This document shows positions 34,001-40,457 of a stretch of 40,457 nt of DNA, piece by piece (the first letter of the stretch is position 1; every line of letters starts with the position of its first letter). Source of the stretch: an uncultured Clostridium sp. (GTDB lineage: Bacteria > Bacillota > Clostridia > TANB77 > CAG-508); the NCBI GenBank assembly GCA_900553405.1, contig USDF01000008.1, forward strand, positions 1 through 40,457, in the 5' to 3' direction. The position numbers were made by a program, and so were the translations under genes. A model generated the notes under the pieces. That model was given only the letters and a program-made list of their open reading frames with translations. It made no database searches and was not told where the DNA came from.

Positions 34001-34365
34001 GTTAATTGAGTTTGGATTAATTCTACATTTTGAGATGTTTTTCCCAGAAAAGTAAGGTTGTTTTTTTGATTTTCTAGCACATCATAAATAAGCATGGCTC
34101 GTCCTGCTTTAGAAAGATTCTTTTTAGTAATTCCTCCAACTTCTCCTAAAACTCTATAAGCCATACGTGCAAAAGAAAGTACCTCTGCTTTTATAGTACT
34201 TTTTTGTTCTAATTTTTCTAATAATTTTTTTTCTGCTGTAAATGAATATTGTTCAGGAGTTATAACATATATTTTGCTTTCATTATTAATATTATTTTTT
34301 ATTTCTTCGTAACAAAATTCACTTTTTCCAGTTCCAGCTCTACCACAAATTAATCTTAAACTCAT
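31003..34365 (-). CDS. addB: ATP-dependent helicase/nuclease subunit AddB
   Basis: An 1120-residue subunit of the AddAB enzyme, which resects double-strand breaks up to Chi. The N-terminal Walker A is CGRAGTGKSEFC (about 7-18), inside an inactivated helicase-like domain as in other AddB. The C-terminal RecB-type nuclease domain has GKIDRVDLAKTE and RIIDYKSS. Fe-S staple ligands are a Cys in KSCPFSYYLEYG and the C-terminal CDYCEYKQICNF. Length is normal (about 1150). AAGGAAT lies 6 nt before the ATG. addA, usually the next gene, is absent; pgeF follows instead. It probably heads the six-gene minus-strand operon. Upstream, 34366-34629 is a divergent AT-rich gap where I see no further gene. Confidence 0.96.
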   Translation of the reverse strand: MSLRLICGRAGTGKSEFCYEEIKNNINNESKIYVITPEQYSFTAEKKLLEKLEQKSTIKAEVLSFARMAYRVLGEVGGITKKNLSKAGRAMLIYDVLENQKNNLTFLGKTSQNVELIQTQLTELKKHTVSLDILKKTNEELENRYLQEKLKDIITIYEKQEEKLKGKYIEETDSLDILAKKLEESNLFKNDIFYIDEFSGFTKQEYRVIGELLKVAKQVNVTITTDNLDMQTNMEKDIFHPNKQTADKLLFIARENEIECEKTVFLNTPYRFENKELLHLEQNIQAIPYKTYNGEVNNISIFLAKNPYSEIEEVAKQIIKLVKQNNYRYKDIIVMTKQVEIYSSLCKAIFASYNIPLFMDEKKELSQNEFAKYILAILEVYSSNWAYEAVIEYIKTGFTDIDENEIYEFENYTKKWGIKGSKWYKNEWNFGEDTEDKKKIAQRMRIIRNKVVEPLVKLKENLSQIKTVEQMNIKLYEFLEQNNIREKIELKQNKLEEEGKLDLAKEQELAWNVVISVLEEMGELFESEKVSFEKYRELLKMGLSQTGLGRIPQSQDQVIVGDLDRTRTHEVKAVFIVGVNDGVFPTIQKQEGFLNDKDRDNLKEKGIELAKGTIENLYQDNLNIYKALTIAKEKLFFSYPSSDSEGAALRPSTYITKLKKIFVNLKEDSELVEKKFTIVNESNTFEELIEMIRQNGEKNLPDYWKAVEKYFEESTTWKQKLAKAKEALNNKNSIEKITKENINKLYGNTLVTSISKLEKYKSCPFSYYLEYGLKLKKPEEYKLQSIDTGTFMHEVIDSFFHTIREKELDVKSLEEEQIKSIIEEIIEEKLSFAKYYIFGSSDKFKILTLKLKRVIFTSMKYIINELKNSDFQVFANELEFKKGKEYSPITIPLEDGKKVEITGKIDRVDLAKTENGKYLRIIDYKSSVKNIDLNQVVAGIQIQLLTYLDAACEIEDVMPAGVLYYNLIDPILKVDKKIDKEKIEEELKKQFKMNGFVLADINIVKMMDKSLEAGYSKVVPVYLDKEGNINKSKSNTITKEQFEDLRKYTKDIIKQISKEILSGNIEIKPYYQKKNKKTPCDYCEYKQICNFKENNNCSYRYIENLKKEEILESIRKEKEK

Positions 34366-34629
34366 CTTTTATTCCTTTTTGTTATTTATGCTCAAAAAGC
34401 ACCAGATACTTTTGAGATAACTTTATTATTTACCGACATTTTATCACACATTACTATTGCTTTCAAGTATTAATAGGACGCTCATTACTAACAATAAAAA
34501 TGCAAATACGTACACTTCTTTGTTTATTATTTCTTATTATTTTTGATTAAATTTATTGAGAATTTTGTGTATATTTTTTTATTTATTACATAAATTATTC
34601 TATAACGTTTTTCAGAAAGGACTATAAAA

Positions 34630-36129
34630 ATGAACTTAAAAACTTCATTATTTAATAAAATTAAAGATTTCATTTATTCCCCAAATTTAACAGATATAAA
34701 TGTATATTCTAAACCATATCTAAATTCTGTTATAAAACCTTACTTTTCTTCTGAGAAAAGTAATTATGGTAGTATATGTATTGATTTTAATAAACTAAAT
34801 GATATTAATACTCGCTATGGTTTTGAAACTGGTGATAAAGTCATCTATTATACTCTTTATTTAATAAAATCTGTTTTACCTTCTAATGCTACTTGCTCAC
34901 GAATAGGAGGAGACGAGTTTGTTTTTATTATAGAAAACTGCTCTCCTACTGATGTTCAATCTTATGTAGAAAAAATATACAATGTTATAAAAAAGCACAA
35001 CAAATCAATTTTATTTAGTGGTGTTACTGCTTATGGCGTGCATAGTAGTGAAATAGATAATCTTCAAGATATGATTAATTATTCTGATGTAAAAATTACT
35101 GAAATAAAAAATAATTGCAAAGATTCAACTTGTTCAAACTGGACAATTTTAGAACAAAAATTAAATAAAAATTTAGATTATTTTTTTAATAATCTTCGTT
35201 TATATAAAAAACCTATAAATATTAATTTTTTAAGAAAATTGTATCTTCATTCTATTTCTTCTTGTAAAACTTTATTGGAATCTGATTTTTCTAAATCAGT
35301 TCTCGAAGATAATACAAATGCTGATAGAAATGCTATAAATTGTTTCAATGAAGCTGAAGTTGAAGAATTATATAATTTATTTAAATCTAAAAAATTTGCA
35401 AAAGATGAAATTGATAAAGTTGAAACCTCTAGTTATATTTGCTTATTAGATAAATTAATTCGTGACCCTATTACTGGTAACTTTACAAATGAATATTTTT
35501 CAAAATATGTAATTCCTAAGAATAACTTTAAAATTAAATATTTTTCAATGCCTTTTGTAAAATTATATAACACTATTTTTTCTCATGAAAGTACAGATAT
35601 GCGTTTTAAAGATATTTCCAAAAAGCTTATTAGTTATTTGGAAAATGAACAACATATTCATTTTGAAGAAAATTGTTTTTTAGATACTCCTGGTAATTAT
35701 TTCATTTCTTTAGGTGGTGGAAGTTATATTCTTGCACTAACTGAAGATACAGCTATAGATAATTTAGGCATAAATGAATATGTTAAATCTATTTCTAGTG
35801 ACGGTCAACACTTAGAGGATATTATGACATTAGTTTGCAGTAAAGATTTTCATTATGTTGATTCAAAAAATTATAATTCAATATTAGAAAAACTTTCTTG
35901 TGAGTGCAAAGATTTAAAAGATGAATATAAACTTTCTATTTTAGAAAATACTTGTATTGAAGATGCTTTAAGTAATATCATTTATGATTCTGCAGAATAT
36001 TACAAAGAAAATATTCCAAATAGTGAAGATATTAAACAAAAAACTAAATTTTTAAATCTTCTTTCTCAAACTATGCTTAATATTTCTGATCGTTTAAATA
36101 AAGAAAATAATAGATATTTTGAAAGATAA
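34630..36129 (+). CDS. GGDEF protein with a degenerate second GGDEF-like module
   Basis: A 499-residue cytoplasmic protein without membrane segments. The first module (about 40-165) has ICIDFNKLNDINTRYGFETGD and a perfect SRIGGDEFVF (GGDEF at 93-97), so it should make cyclic di-GMP. The inhibitory RxxD site before GGDEF is missing (SNATCSR). A helical linker (about 170-270) leads to DPITGNFTNEYF (279-290), very like the DxLTGLxNRRYF opening of a GGDEF domain. LGGGSYILAL (GGGSY at 362-366) stands where the second GGDEF would be. This copy should be inactive and may sense or regulate. The ribosome site AAAGGA precedes the ATG. There is no EAL domain. It is divergent from addB. Confidence 0.85.
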   Translation: MNLKTSLFNKIKDFIYSPNLTDINVYSKPYLNSVIKPYFSSEKSNYGSICIDFNKLNDINTRYGFETGDKVIYYTLYLIKSVLPSNATCSRIGGDEFVFIIENCSPTDVQSYVEKIYNVIKKHNKSILFSGVTAYGVHSSEIDNLQDMINYSDVKITEIKNNCKDSTCSNWTILEQKLNKNLDYFFNNLRLYKKPININFLRKLYLHSISSCKTLLESDFSKSVLEDNTNADRNAINCFNEAEVEELYNLFKSKKFAKDEIDKVETSSYICLLDKLIRDPITGNFTNEYFSKYVIPKNNFKIKYFSMPFVKLYNTIFSHESTDMRFKDISKKLISYLENEQHIHFEENCFLDTPGNYFISLGGGSYILALTEDTAIDNLGINEYVKSISSDGQHLEDIMTLVCSKDFHYVDSKNYNSILEKLSCECKDLKDEYKLSILENTCIEDALSNIIYDSAEYYKENIPNSEDIKQKTKFLNLLSQTMLNISDRLNKENNRYFER

Positions 36130-36135
36130 ATATGA

Positions 36136-36176
36136 CAATTACCCTAAAAGTACTAAGTACCTTTAGGGTAATTTTA
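36136..36176 (+). terminator. Terminator of the GGDEF gene
   Basis: TTACCCTAAAAGTACT pairs with AAGTACCTTTAGGGTAA, followed by TTTTAGTATT. It lies directly before repeat copy B. Confidence 0.8.
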
Positions 36177-36185
36177 GTATTCCCC

Positions 36186-36280
36186 AAAGGGACAGATTCA
36201 CCTTTTGGATTTTTTAGTCGTTCGAGCTGAAAGCGAGTTACGAATAAAATATGCAGAGGCAACGTCCCAAATAGTGTCTC
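36186..36280. repeat. Dispersed 95-bp repeat, copy B
   Basis: Same length as copy A (5038-5132), about 10 substitutions, no gap. It starts aaagggacagattc and ends atagtgtctc, and keeps the central cgttcgagct and gcgagttacgaataaaat blocks. It overlaps the first two bases of the yitT stop codon (36279-36281). The minus strand can be read through it as a small spurious protein. Confidence 0.85.
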
Positions 36281-37154
36281 ACATGGTACTTTTTTTAAAT
36301 CCTTTTCCCCATGTTTCTCTTGCATTTGTTATTATAATAAATGCTTTTTTATCTATATTAACTGCTATAGATTTTATCTTTGCAATCTCATTTCTTGATC
36401 CTACACAAAGTAGCATCATTTTATCTTCATTTGTATACATTCCTTTAGCATATATTCCTGTGCTTCCTCTATCAACTTCTTTTCCAACTTTTTTTGCTAT
36501 TTCTTCATATTTTTCTGATATAATAAACATCATTTTTGTAAAATTAACACCTTCAAAAATAATATCTATCATTTTCCCCATTAAGTAAATTGTTATTCCA
36601 GAATATAAACCTATTTCTATATTGTGAAAAAATATTACATTTAATGCTACTATAACTATATCTATAGATACAATTAATGAGCTCGTACTATAATGTGATT
36701 TATATGTTTTTATTATATAAGTTAATAAATCTGTTCCTCCTGTTGATGAATTGGATTTTAGTACAAGTCCCGTACCTATTCCCATTGCTATACCACCATA
36801 TATGCATGCTAGAAATCTATCTTGTGTTATAGAAGGAATTTTATCTAATATATCTATAAAAATTGATAACATAGCTGTTCCTAATAGAGATTTTACAAAA
36901 AACTTTTTTCCTATTCTAAAAAAACTTATAATAAATAGTGGAATGTTTAAAACAAAAATTGTTGTTCCTAGTGGAATATTTAATAAGTAATAAGTAATAG
37001 TTGCAATTCCTGCAAATCCTCCTGAAGATAATTGATTCGGTAACAAGAAAAAAGAAGTTCCACTCGCCATTATTAAACATCCTACTACTAATAGAAATAT
37101 TTCATAGGCATGCTTTTTAATTTGTAACTTCTTTCTTACTTTTTTATAATCCAT
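36279..37154 (-). CDS. YitT-family membrane protein (DUF161 + DUF2179)
   Basis: A 291-residue protein with five to six hydrophobic segments (about 15-205). They include PNQLSSGGFAGIATITYYL and KSNSSTGGTDLLTYI, the two glycine-rich motifs of the YitT group. A soluble DUF2179 end (about 210-290) contains VGKEVDRGSTGIYAKGMYT and IDKKAFIIITNARETWGKGF. The family is widespread in Firmicutes, and its transport function is not settled. AGAGGAA lies about 13 nt before the ATG. Its stop codon TGA is completed at the edge of repeat copy B, so the natural C-terminus may have been altered slightly. Confidence 0.9.
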   Translation of the reverse strand: MDYKKVRKKLQIKKHAYEIFLLVVGCLIMASGTSFFLLPNQLSSGGFAGIATITYYLLNIPLGTTIFVLNIPLFIISFFRIGKKFFVKSLLGTAMLSIFIDILDKIPSITQDRFLACIYGGIAMGIGTGLVLKSNSSTGGTDLLTYIIKTYKSHYSTSSLIVSIDIVIVALNVIFFHNIEIGLYSGITIYLMGKMIDIIFEGVNFTKMMFIISEKYEEIAKKVGKEVDRGSTGIYAKGMYTNEDKMMLLCVGSRNEIAKIKSIAVNIDKKAFIIITNARETWGKGFKKSTM

Positions 37155-37252
37155 AAAAAGTTTTATTCCTCTCTTTTTTATAATATAAAAGTTTTCTAGT
37201 TTTTTAAACTAATAATCTCCTTTTTATGAATTATGCTCTATTTTATTATATT

Positions 37253-38338
37253 TTATTCTTTTATAGTTTCTTTAGTTTTTATATTTTCTTGTAGTAAATC
37301 ATCATATGTTTTTTCCACATTTATTTCAAATTTACCATTTTTAATATTTTCGTCTGTTTTTAACACAATGTCTACTTCATATATGTCTTTTAATTTTTTA
37401 ATGTTTTCCTTTTTATGACCTATAATATTATTCACATCTTCTGGATTTGCTTTTATTTCAACTACTTTTACTTTTGTATTGTATTTTTTTATTTGAGAAA
37501 CAATTGCATTGTACCAAAGTCTTCCTTCTACCAATTGTCTAAATGCTGGATGATATGGTCCCGCTACTACTTGACTTGTTTCTTCACTTGGATCTGTTAT
37601 TTCTTCTGTATTTTGAAGACCTATTCTAATAATATTAATCTTCTTTTTGTTAAATAAATCTGCAATTTCTGCACATCTTTCTACTGCTTGTGTTACAGAT
37701 AATGGTTCATATTCCCCTTTATTATAATCTTCTTCTAATTCTGTATCTTTAATTACTAAAACAGGATAAATTCTAACTATTTTTGGTTTTAATTTTATTA
37801 AGTCTTTTGCTGTATTTACTTCATCTAAAGCTGTACTTTCTGGTAATCCTACCATCATTTGATGTCCTAAATTAAATCCATAAAATCTAATTAATTTAGA
37901 TGCTTTTTTTATATCTTCAAAAGTATGACCTCTTTTAGCTTTTGCTAATACGTAATTATTAGTAGATTGCACACCAAGTTCAATTGTTTTTACTTTATAT
38001 TTTTTTAGTCTTTTCAAAATGTCTTTAGTAATATAATCTGGTCTTGTAGATATACGAATACTATCTACAACTCCTTTTTGTACATATTCATATGCTACTT
38101 CTAAAAGTTCATTTTGTATTTTTTCATCTATTGCTGTAAAGCTTCCTCCAAAAAATGCAATTTCTACTTTATTTTCTTTATCTTTAAAATTTGATAAATA
38201 TTCATCTATAATTTTTCTTGCTTCTTCAGCTGTTACTTGTTTTTGCTTTCCTGTTATTTTAGTTTGATTACAAAATACGCATTTATTAGGGCAACCTAAA
38301 TGAGGTACAAATATAGGTATAATATATTCTTTTTTCAT
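37253..38338 (-). CDS. Radical SAM protein, Elp3-like, rnc-linked
   Basis: A 361-residue radical SAM enzyme. The 4Fe-4S cluster ligands are C16, C20 and C23 in LGCPNKCVFCNQTK, followed by EIAFFGGSFTAID and the Elp3-like STRPDYI and IELGVQSTN motifs. The C-terminal part GPYHPAFRQLVEGRLWYNAI is typical of this group. It lacks the acetyltransferase domain of Elp3, so it probably modifies tRNA or another RNA; the reaction is unknown. Its ATG follows the rnc stop directly (TAAATG), so translation is coupled. In many clostridia this gene sits between rnc and smc; smc is not next here. Confidence 0.9.
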   Translation of the reverse strand: MKKEYIIPIFVPHLGCPNKCVFCNQTKITGKQKQVTAEEARKIIDEYLSNFKDKENKVEIAFFGGSFTAIDEKIQNELLEVAYEYVQKGVVDSIRISTRPDYITKDILKRLKKYKVKTIELGVQSTNNYVLAKAKRGHTFEDIKKASKLIRFYGFNLGHQMMVGLPESTALDEVNTAKDLIKLKPKIVRIYPVLVIKDTELEEDYNKGEYEPLSVTQAVERCAEIADLFNKKKINIIRIGLQNTEEITDPSEETSQVVAGPYHPAFRQLVEGRLWYNAIVSQIKKYNTKVKVVEIKANPEDVNNIIGHKKENIKKLKDIYEVDIVLKTDENIKNGKFEINVEKTYDDLLQENIKTKETIKE

Positions 38339-39034
38339 TTATTTTCCCTCCCCTTCTTTGCTTTTTATCTCTTCTATTGCTTTTTTAGCAGCTTCCATTT
38401 GAGCAGATTTCTTTGTTTTTCCTATTCCTATTGTTAATGGCTTATCATTATATTTTATTTGTGCAGTAAATGTTTTATCATGATCTGGTCCTTCTTCTTT
38501 TATGATGTCATATTCTATTTTTACTTCGCCATGTTGTTGTAAAATTTCTTGTAATACTGTTTTATAATCTTTTTCTCCAACATGTTTGCTAGCTATTTCT
38601 ATTTCGTCTTTTAAATTTTCTACAATAAATCTTTCTGCCTCTTCTAATCCGGCATCAAAATATAATGCTGCAATTACTGCTTCTACACTATCTGCCATAA
38701 TAGCTGGTCTTACTTCTTTATTATTAGCTTTTTCACTTTTTCCTAGATATAAGAAATCACTAAAATTATGCTTTTTAGCTATTTTATATAAGCTATCTTC
38801 ACATACAACTGTTGCTCTAACTTTAGTCATTTCTCCTTCTTTTAAGTTTGGAAAATTCTTGTATATATATTTACTTGAGATAAATTCTAAAATGCTATCT
38901 CCTAAAAACTCTAATTTTTCATTGCTTTCAGTATGTCTTTCAAAAGCATATGAAGTATGAGTTAATGCATTTATTAACAAATTTTTATCTTTGAATTTGT
39001 GTCCTATATTATTTTCTAATTTTACTAATTTCAT
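38339..39034 (-). CDS. rnc: Ribonuclease III
   Basis: A 231-residue double-strand-specific endonuclease for rRNA and mRNA processing. The catalytic signature is EKLEFLGDSILEFI (about 39-52), with the second acidic site in AIMADSVEAVIAALYFDAG (about 110-128). The C-terminal dsRNA-binding domain (about 155-225) contains DYKTVLQEILQQHG and GIGKTKKSAQMEAAKKAIE. I chose the ATG at 39034, with AGGAGGTG 5 nt upstream; a GTG three codons before lies inside that site. It follows acpP by about 120 nt, across a terminator-like hairpin. Confidence 0.97.
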   Translation of the reverse strand: MKLVKLENNIGHKFKDKNLLINALTHTSYAFERHTESNEKLEFLGDSILEFISSKYIYKNFPNLKEGEMTKVRATVVCEDSLYKIAKKHNFSDFLYLGKSEKANNKEVRPAIMADSVEAVIAALYFDAGLEEAERFIVENLKDEIEIASKHVGEKDYKTVLQEILQQHGEVKIEYDIIKEEGPDHDKTFTAQIKYNDKPLTIGIGKTKKSAQMEAAKKAIEEIKSKEGEGK

Positions 39035-39112
39035 ATTTTTCACCTCCTAAATTCTCTTTTATTTTACAACACATTCTACTTATTTTCAACCTTTTTTGAC
39101 TATTTGTAAATA

Positions 39113-39141
39113 TAAAAAAAGAAAGGTATAATTTACCTTTC
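39113..39141 (-). terminator. acpP terminator or attenuator
   Basis: GAAAGGTA (39121-39128) pairs with TACCTTTC (39134-39141), with A7 to the left giving a U-tract on the minus strand. It lies before rnc. Confidence 0.75.
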
Positions 39142-39157
39142 AATTTATAATTTGTAA

Positions 39158-39400
39158 TTATTCTACATGATCTTTTATGTAGTCAACTACATCACCAACT
39201 GTAACTACTTTTTCTGCGTCTGCATCTGGGATTTCTGTATCAAATTCTTCTTCTAATGCCATTATTAATTCTACTATATCTAGTGAATCTGCTCCTAAAT
39301 CATCTATGAAAGATGCTTCCATTGAAACTGCTGTTTCAGCTACACCTAATTGTTCTACAATAATTCCTTTTACTTTTTCAAATATTTCTTCTTGTGTCAT
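39158..39400 (-). CDS. acpP: Acyl carrier protein
   Basis: An 80-residue acidic protein that carries acyl chains as a phosphopantetheine thioester in fatty-acid synthesis. The attachment site is S39 in DDLGADSLDIVELIMALEE, the family's signature. Length is normal (75-82). AGGGGGTG precedes the ATG. It lies downstream of plsX, the standard Firmicute order plsX-acpP-rnc, where PlsX uses acyl-ACP as substrate. Confidence 0.97.
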   Translation of the reverse strand: MTQEEIFEKVKGIIVEQLGVAETAVSMEASFIDDLGADSLDIVELIMALEEEFDTEIPDADAEKVVTVGDVVDYIKDHVE

Positions 39401-39472
39401 TCCTTTACACCCCCTCTCAAGTGTTCTTCCATTTTTAATTACAATATTACAAGTTTATATAATTGTCAAGCA

Positions 39473-40457
39473 TTATTTTTCAAATTCTTCTATCATTTTT
39501 TCTACTGCTTTATTTTTTACAAATTGTTCTGCTTGTTTTATAGTAAATTCAAACACTTTTGCATCACTACTTCCATGTGCTTTTACAACTGGTTTCTTTA
39601 CCCCTAAGAATAATGCTCCACCATATTCTTTATAATCCATAGCTTTTTTCAAACTATTTATTGCAGGAAGTGCTGGTATTGCTCCTATTGTTGTAAATAT
39701 ATTTTTCTTAATGCTTTCTGATAGCGTTCTTTTTACTAATTTTCCTATACCTTCTACTGTTTTTAAAAATACATTTCCAGTATATCCATCTGCTATTAAT
39801 ATATCCAATTTTCCAGAAAAAGCGTCTCTTCCTTCTACATTTCCTACAAAGTTTATATCTAGCTCTTCTGCTTTTTCTTTTAACAATTGATAACTTTCTT
39901 TTACTAAATCATTTCCCTTTGTTTCTTCTGTTCCTATATTTAATAGTCCAACTGTTGGATGTTCTATTCCAAATGTATTTCTATTATATATAGTAGCCAT
40001 TTGAGCAAATTGAAGTAAGTTTATAGGCTTACAATTTGTATTTGCTCCACAATCCATTAGCATAAGTCTTCCCTTATAAGATGGTAATATTCCTGCTATT
40101 GCTGGTCTATCTATTCCTTTTATTCTTCCTACAAGTAAAGTTGCTCCAGTTAAAAGTGCTCCTGAATTTCCTGCTGAGATAAACACATCTCCTTTTCCCT
40201 CTTTTAATAGTCTAAATCCTACCACCATAGATGAGTCCTTTTTATGTTTAATTGCTTGTGTTGGTATATCACACATTTCTATAGTTTCTGTTGTATGATA
40301 AATACTTAGTTTTGGTGATATATCTTTTATATCATTTTTTCCATAAAATTCTTTTATTTTATTATTTATAATATCTTTATTTCCTATTAAACATACTTCT
40401 GCTTCTATATCATTAATTGCCTTTACAGCACCTTTAATATTAGCATCTGGTGCATTG
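39473..40457 (-). CDS. plsX: Phosphate acyltransferase PlsX, 5' end cut by the window edge
   Basis: About 327 residues of PlsX, which converts acyl-ACP to acyl-phosphate for phospholipid synthesis. The reading frame runs on to the window end and begins there with NAPDANIKGAVKAI, so only about ten N-terminal residues (the usual MGGD part) are missing. Inside are SMVVGFRLLKEGKGDVFISAG, NSGALLTGATLLVGRI, LMDCGANTNCKP and the C-terminal GVKKPVVKAHGSSDAKVF, all typical. An internal ATG at 40276 is not the start. It is 72 nt upstream of acpP and likely co-transcribed. Confidence 0.96.
   Translation of the reverse strand, partial: NAPDANIKGAVKAINDIEAEVCLIGNKDIINNKIKEFYGKNDIKDISPKLSIYHTTETIEMCDIPTQAIKHKKDSSMVVGFRLLKEGKGDVFISAGNSGALLTGATLLVGRIKGIDRPAIAGILPSYKGRLMLMDCGANTNCKPINLLQFAQMATIYNRNTFGIEHPTVGLLNIGTEETKGNDLVKESYQLLKEKAEELDINFVGNVEGRDAFSGKLDILIADGYTGNVFLKTVEGIGKLVKRTLSESIKKNIFTTIGAIPALPAINSLKKAMDYKEYGGALFLGVKKPVVKAHGSSDAKVFEFTIKQAEQFVKNKAVEKMIEEFEK

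Noticed and set aside
36077..36325. Minus-strand open frame of 82 codons across repeat copy B
   Set aside because: It reads through the terminator and the repeat and overlaps the ends of two real genes; its sequence is only a translation of the repeat.
1..40457. CRISPR arrays, tRNA or rRNA genes, prophage or transposase genes
   Set aside because: No regular spaced repeats, no cloverleaf-type GTTCRANNC contexts with matching arms, and no recognisable mobile-element proteins were found.

Overview
The window is a low-GC (roughly 28-30% by eye), gene-dense bacterial chromosome segment. It most likely comes from an anaerobic, endospore-forming member of the Clostridia. The evidence is a SpoIIID regulator, bifunctional AdhE and L-lactate dehydrogenase (mixed fermentation), rubrerythrin plus desulfoferrodoxin (oxygen and superoxide defence of anaerobes), an AddB-type recombination nuclease, a T-box leader before aspS, and an agr-type peptide quorum-sensing locus. 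I see no rRNA, tRNA, CRISPR array, prophage or transposase gene. The species cannot be named from the sequence alone.

Layout. 0.2-3.1 kb: a complete agr system in a convergent layout. The response regulator and histidine kinase lie on + and overlap by 32 nt. They face AgrB plus a 39-codon AgrD peptide gene on -, with a shared hairpin terminator between them. 3.2-5.4 kb: a pseudouridine synthase and an rRNA-methyltransferase-like gene, separated only by a 38-bp-arm hairpin, then a 95-bp dispersed repeat and a small membrane protein. 5.5-8.1 kb: T-box-controlled aspS, then spoIIID. 8.1-14.8 kb (-): adhE, cysteine desulfurase, mntP, 3-methyladenine glycosylase, a PAP2 phosphatase and a YjbR-like protein. 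14.9-19.3 kb (-): a permease-ATPase-permease ABC operon, then desulfoferrodoxin and rubrerythrin. 19.4-25.2 kb: leuS on +, then on - a compositionally foreign pyrF, ldh and a coiled-coil protein of unknown function. 25.4-26.5 kb (+): an unrecognised HExxH protein. 26.5-34.4 kb (-): a probable operon addB-pgeF-ogg-ldcA-udg-gltA. It is rich in DNA repair genes and its last gene carries a frameshift. 34.6-36.1 kb (+): a GGDEF protein with an apparent degenerate second GGDEF-like module. 36.2-40.5 kb (-): a second copy of the 95-bp repeat, a YitT-family membrane protein, and the lipid/RNA cluster plsX (cut by the window edge)-acpP-rnc-radical SAM.

How it works together. The agr locus should make, export and sense a cyclic peptide, and the LytTR regulator would drive the output. 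AdhE and Ldh dispose of reducing equivalents. Rbr and Dfx remove peroxide and superoxide. AddB, Ogg, Udg and Tag handle DNA damage. aspS expression is set by tRNA charging; the best-fitting specifier reads as an Asn rather than an Asp codon, which is worth checking. The most interesting items are the unlisted agrD with its convergent layout, the T-box specifier, the repeat family with long and compact forms, the HExxH/coiled-coil divergent pair, the two-module GGDEF protein, the broken gltA and the foreign-looking pyrF. All function calls are from sequence reading; no database search was possible.
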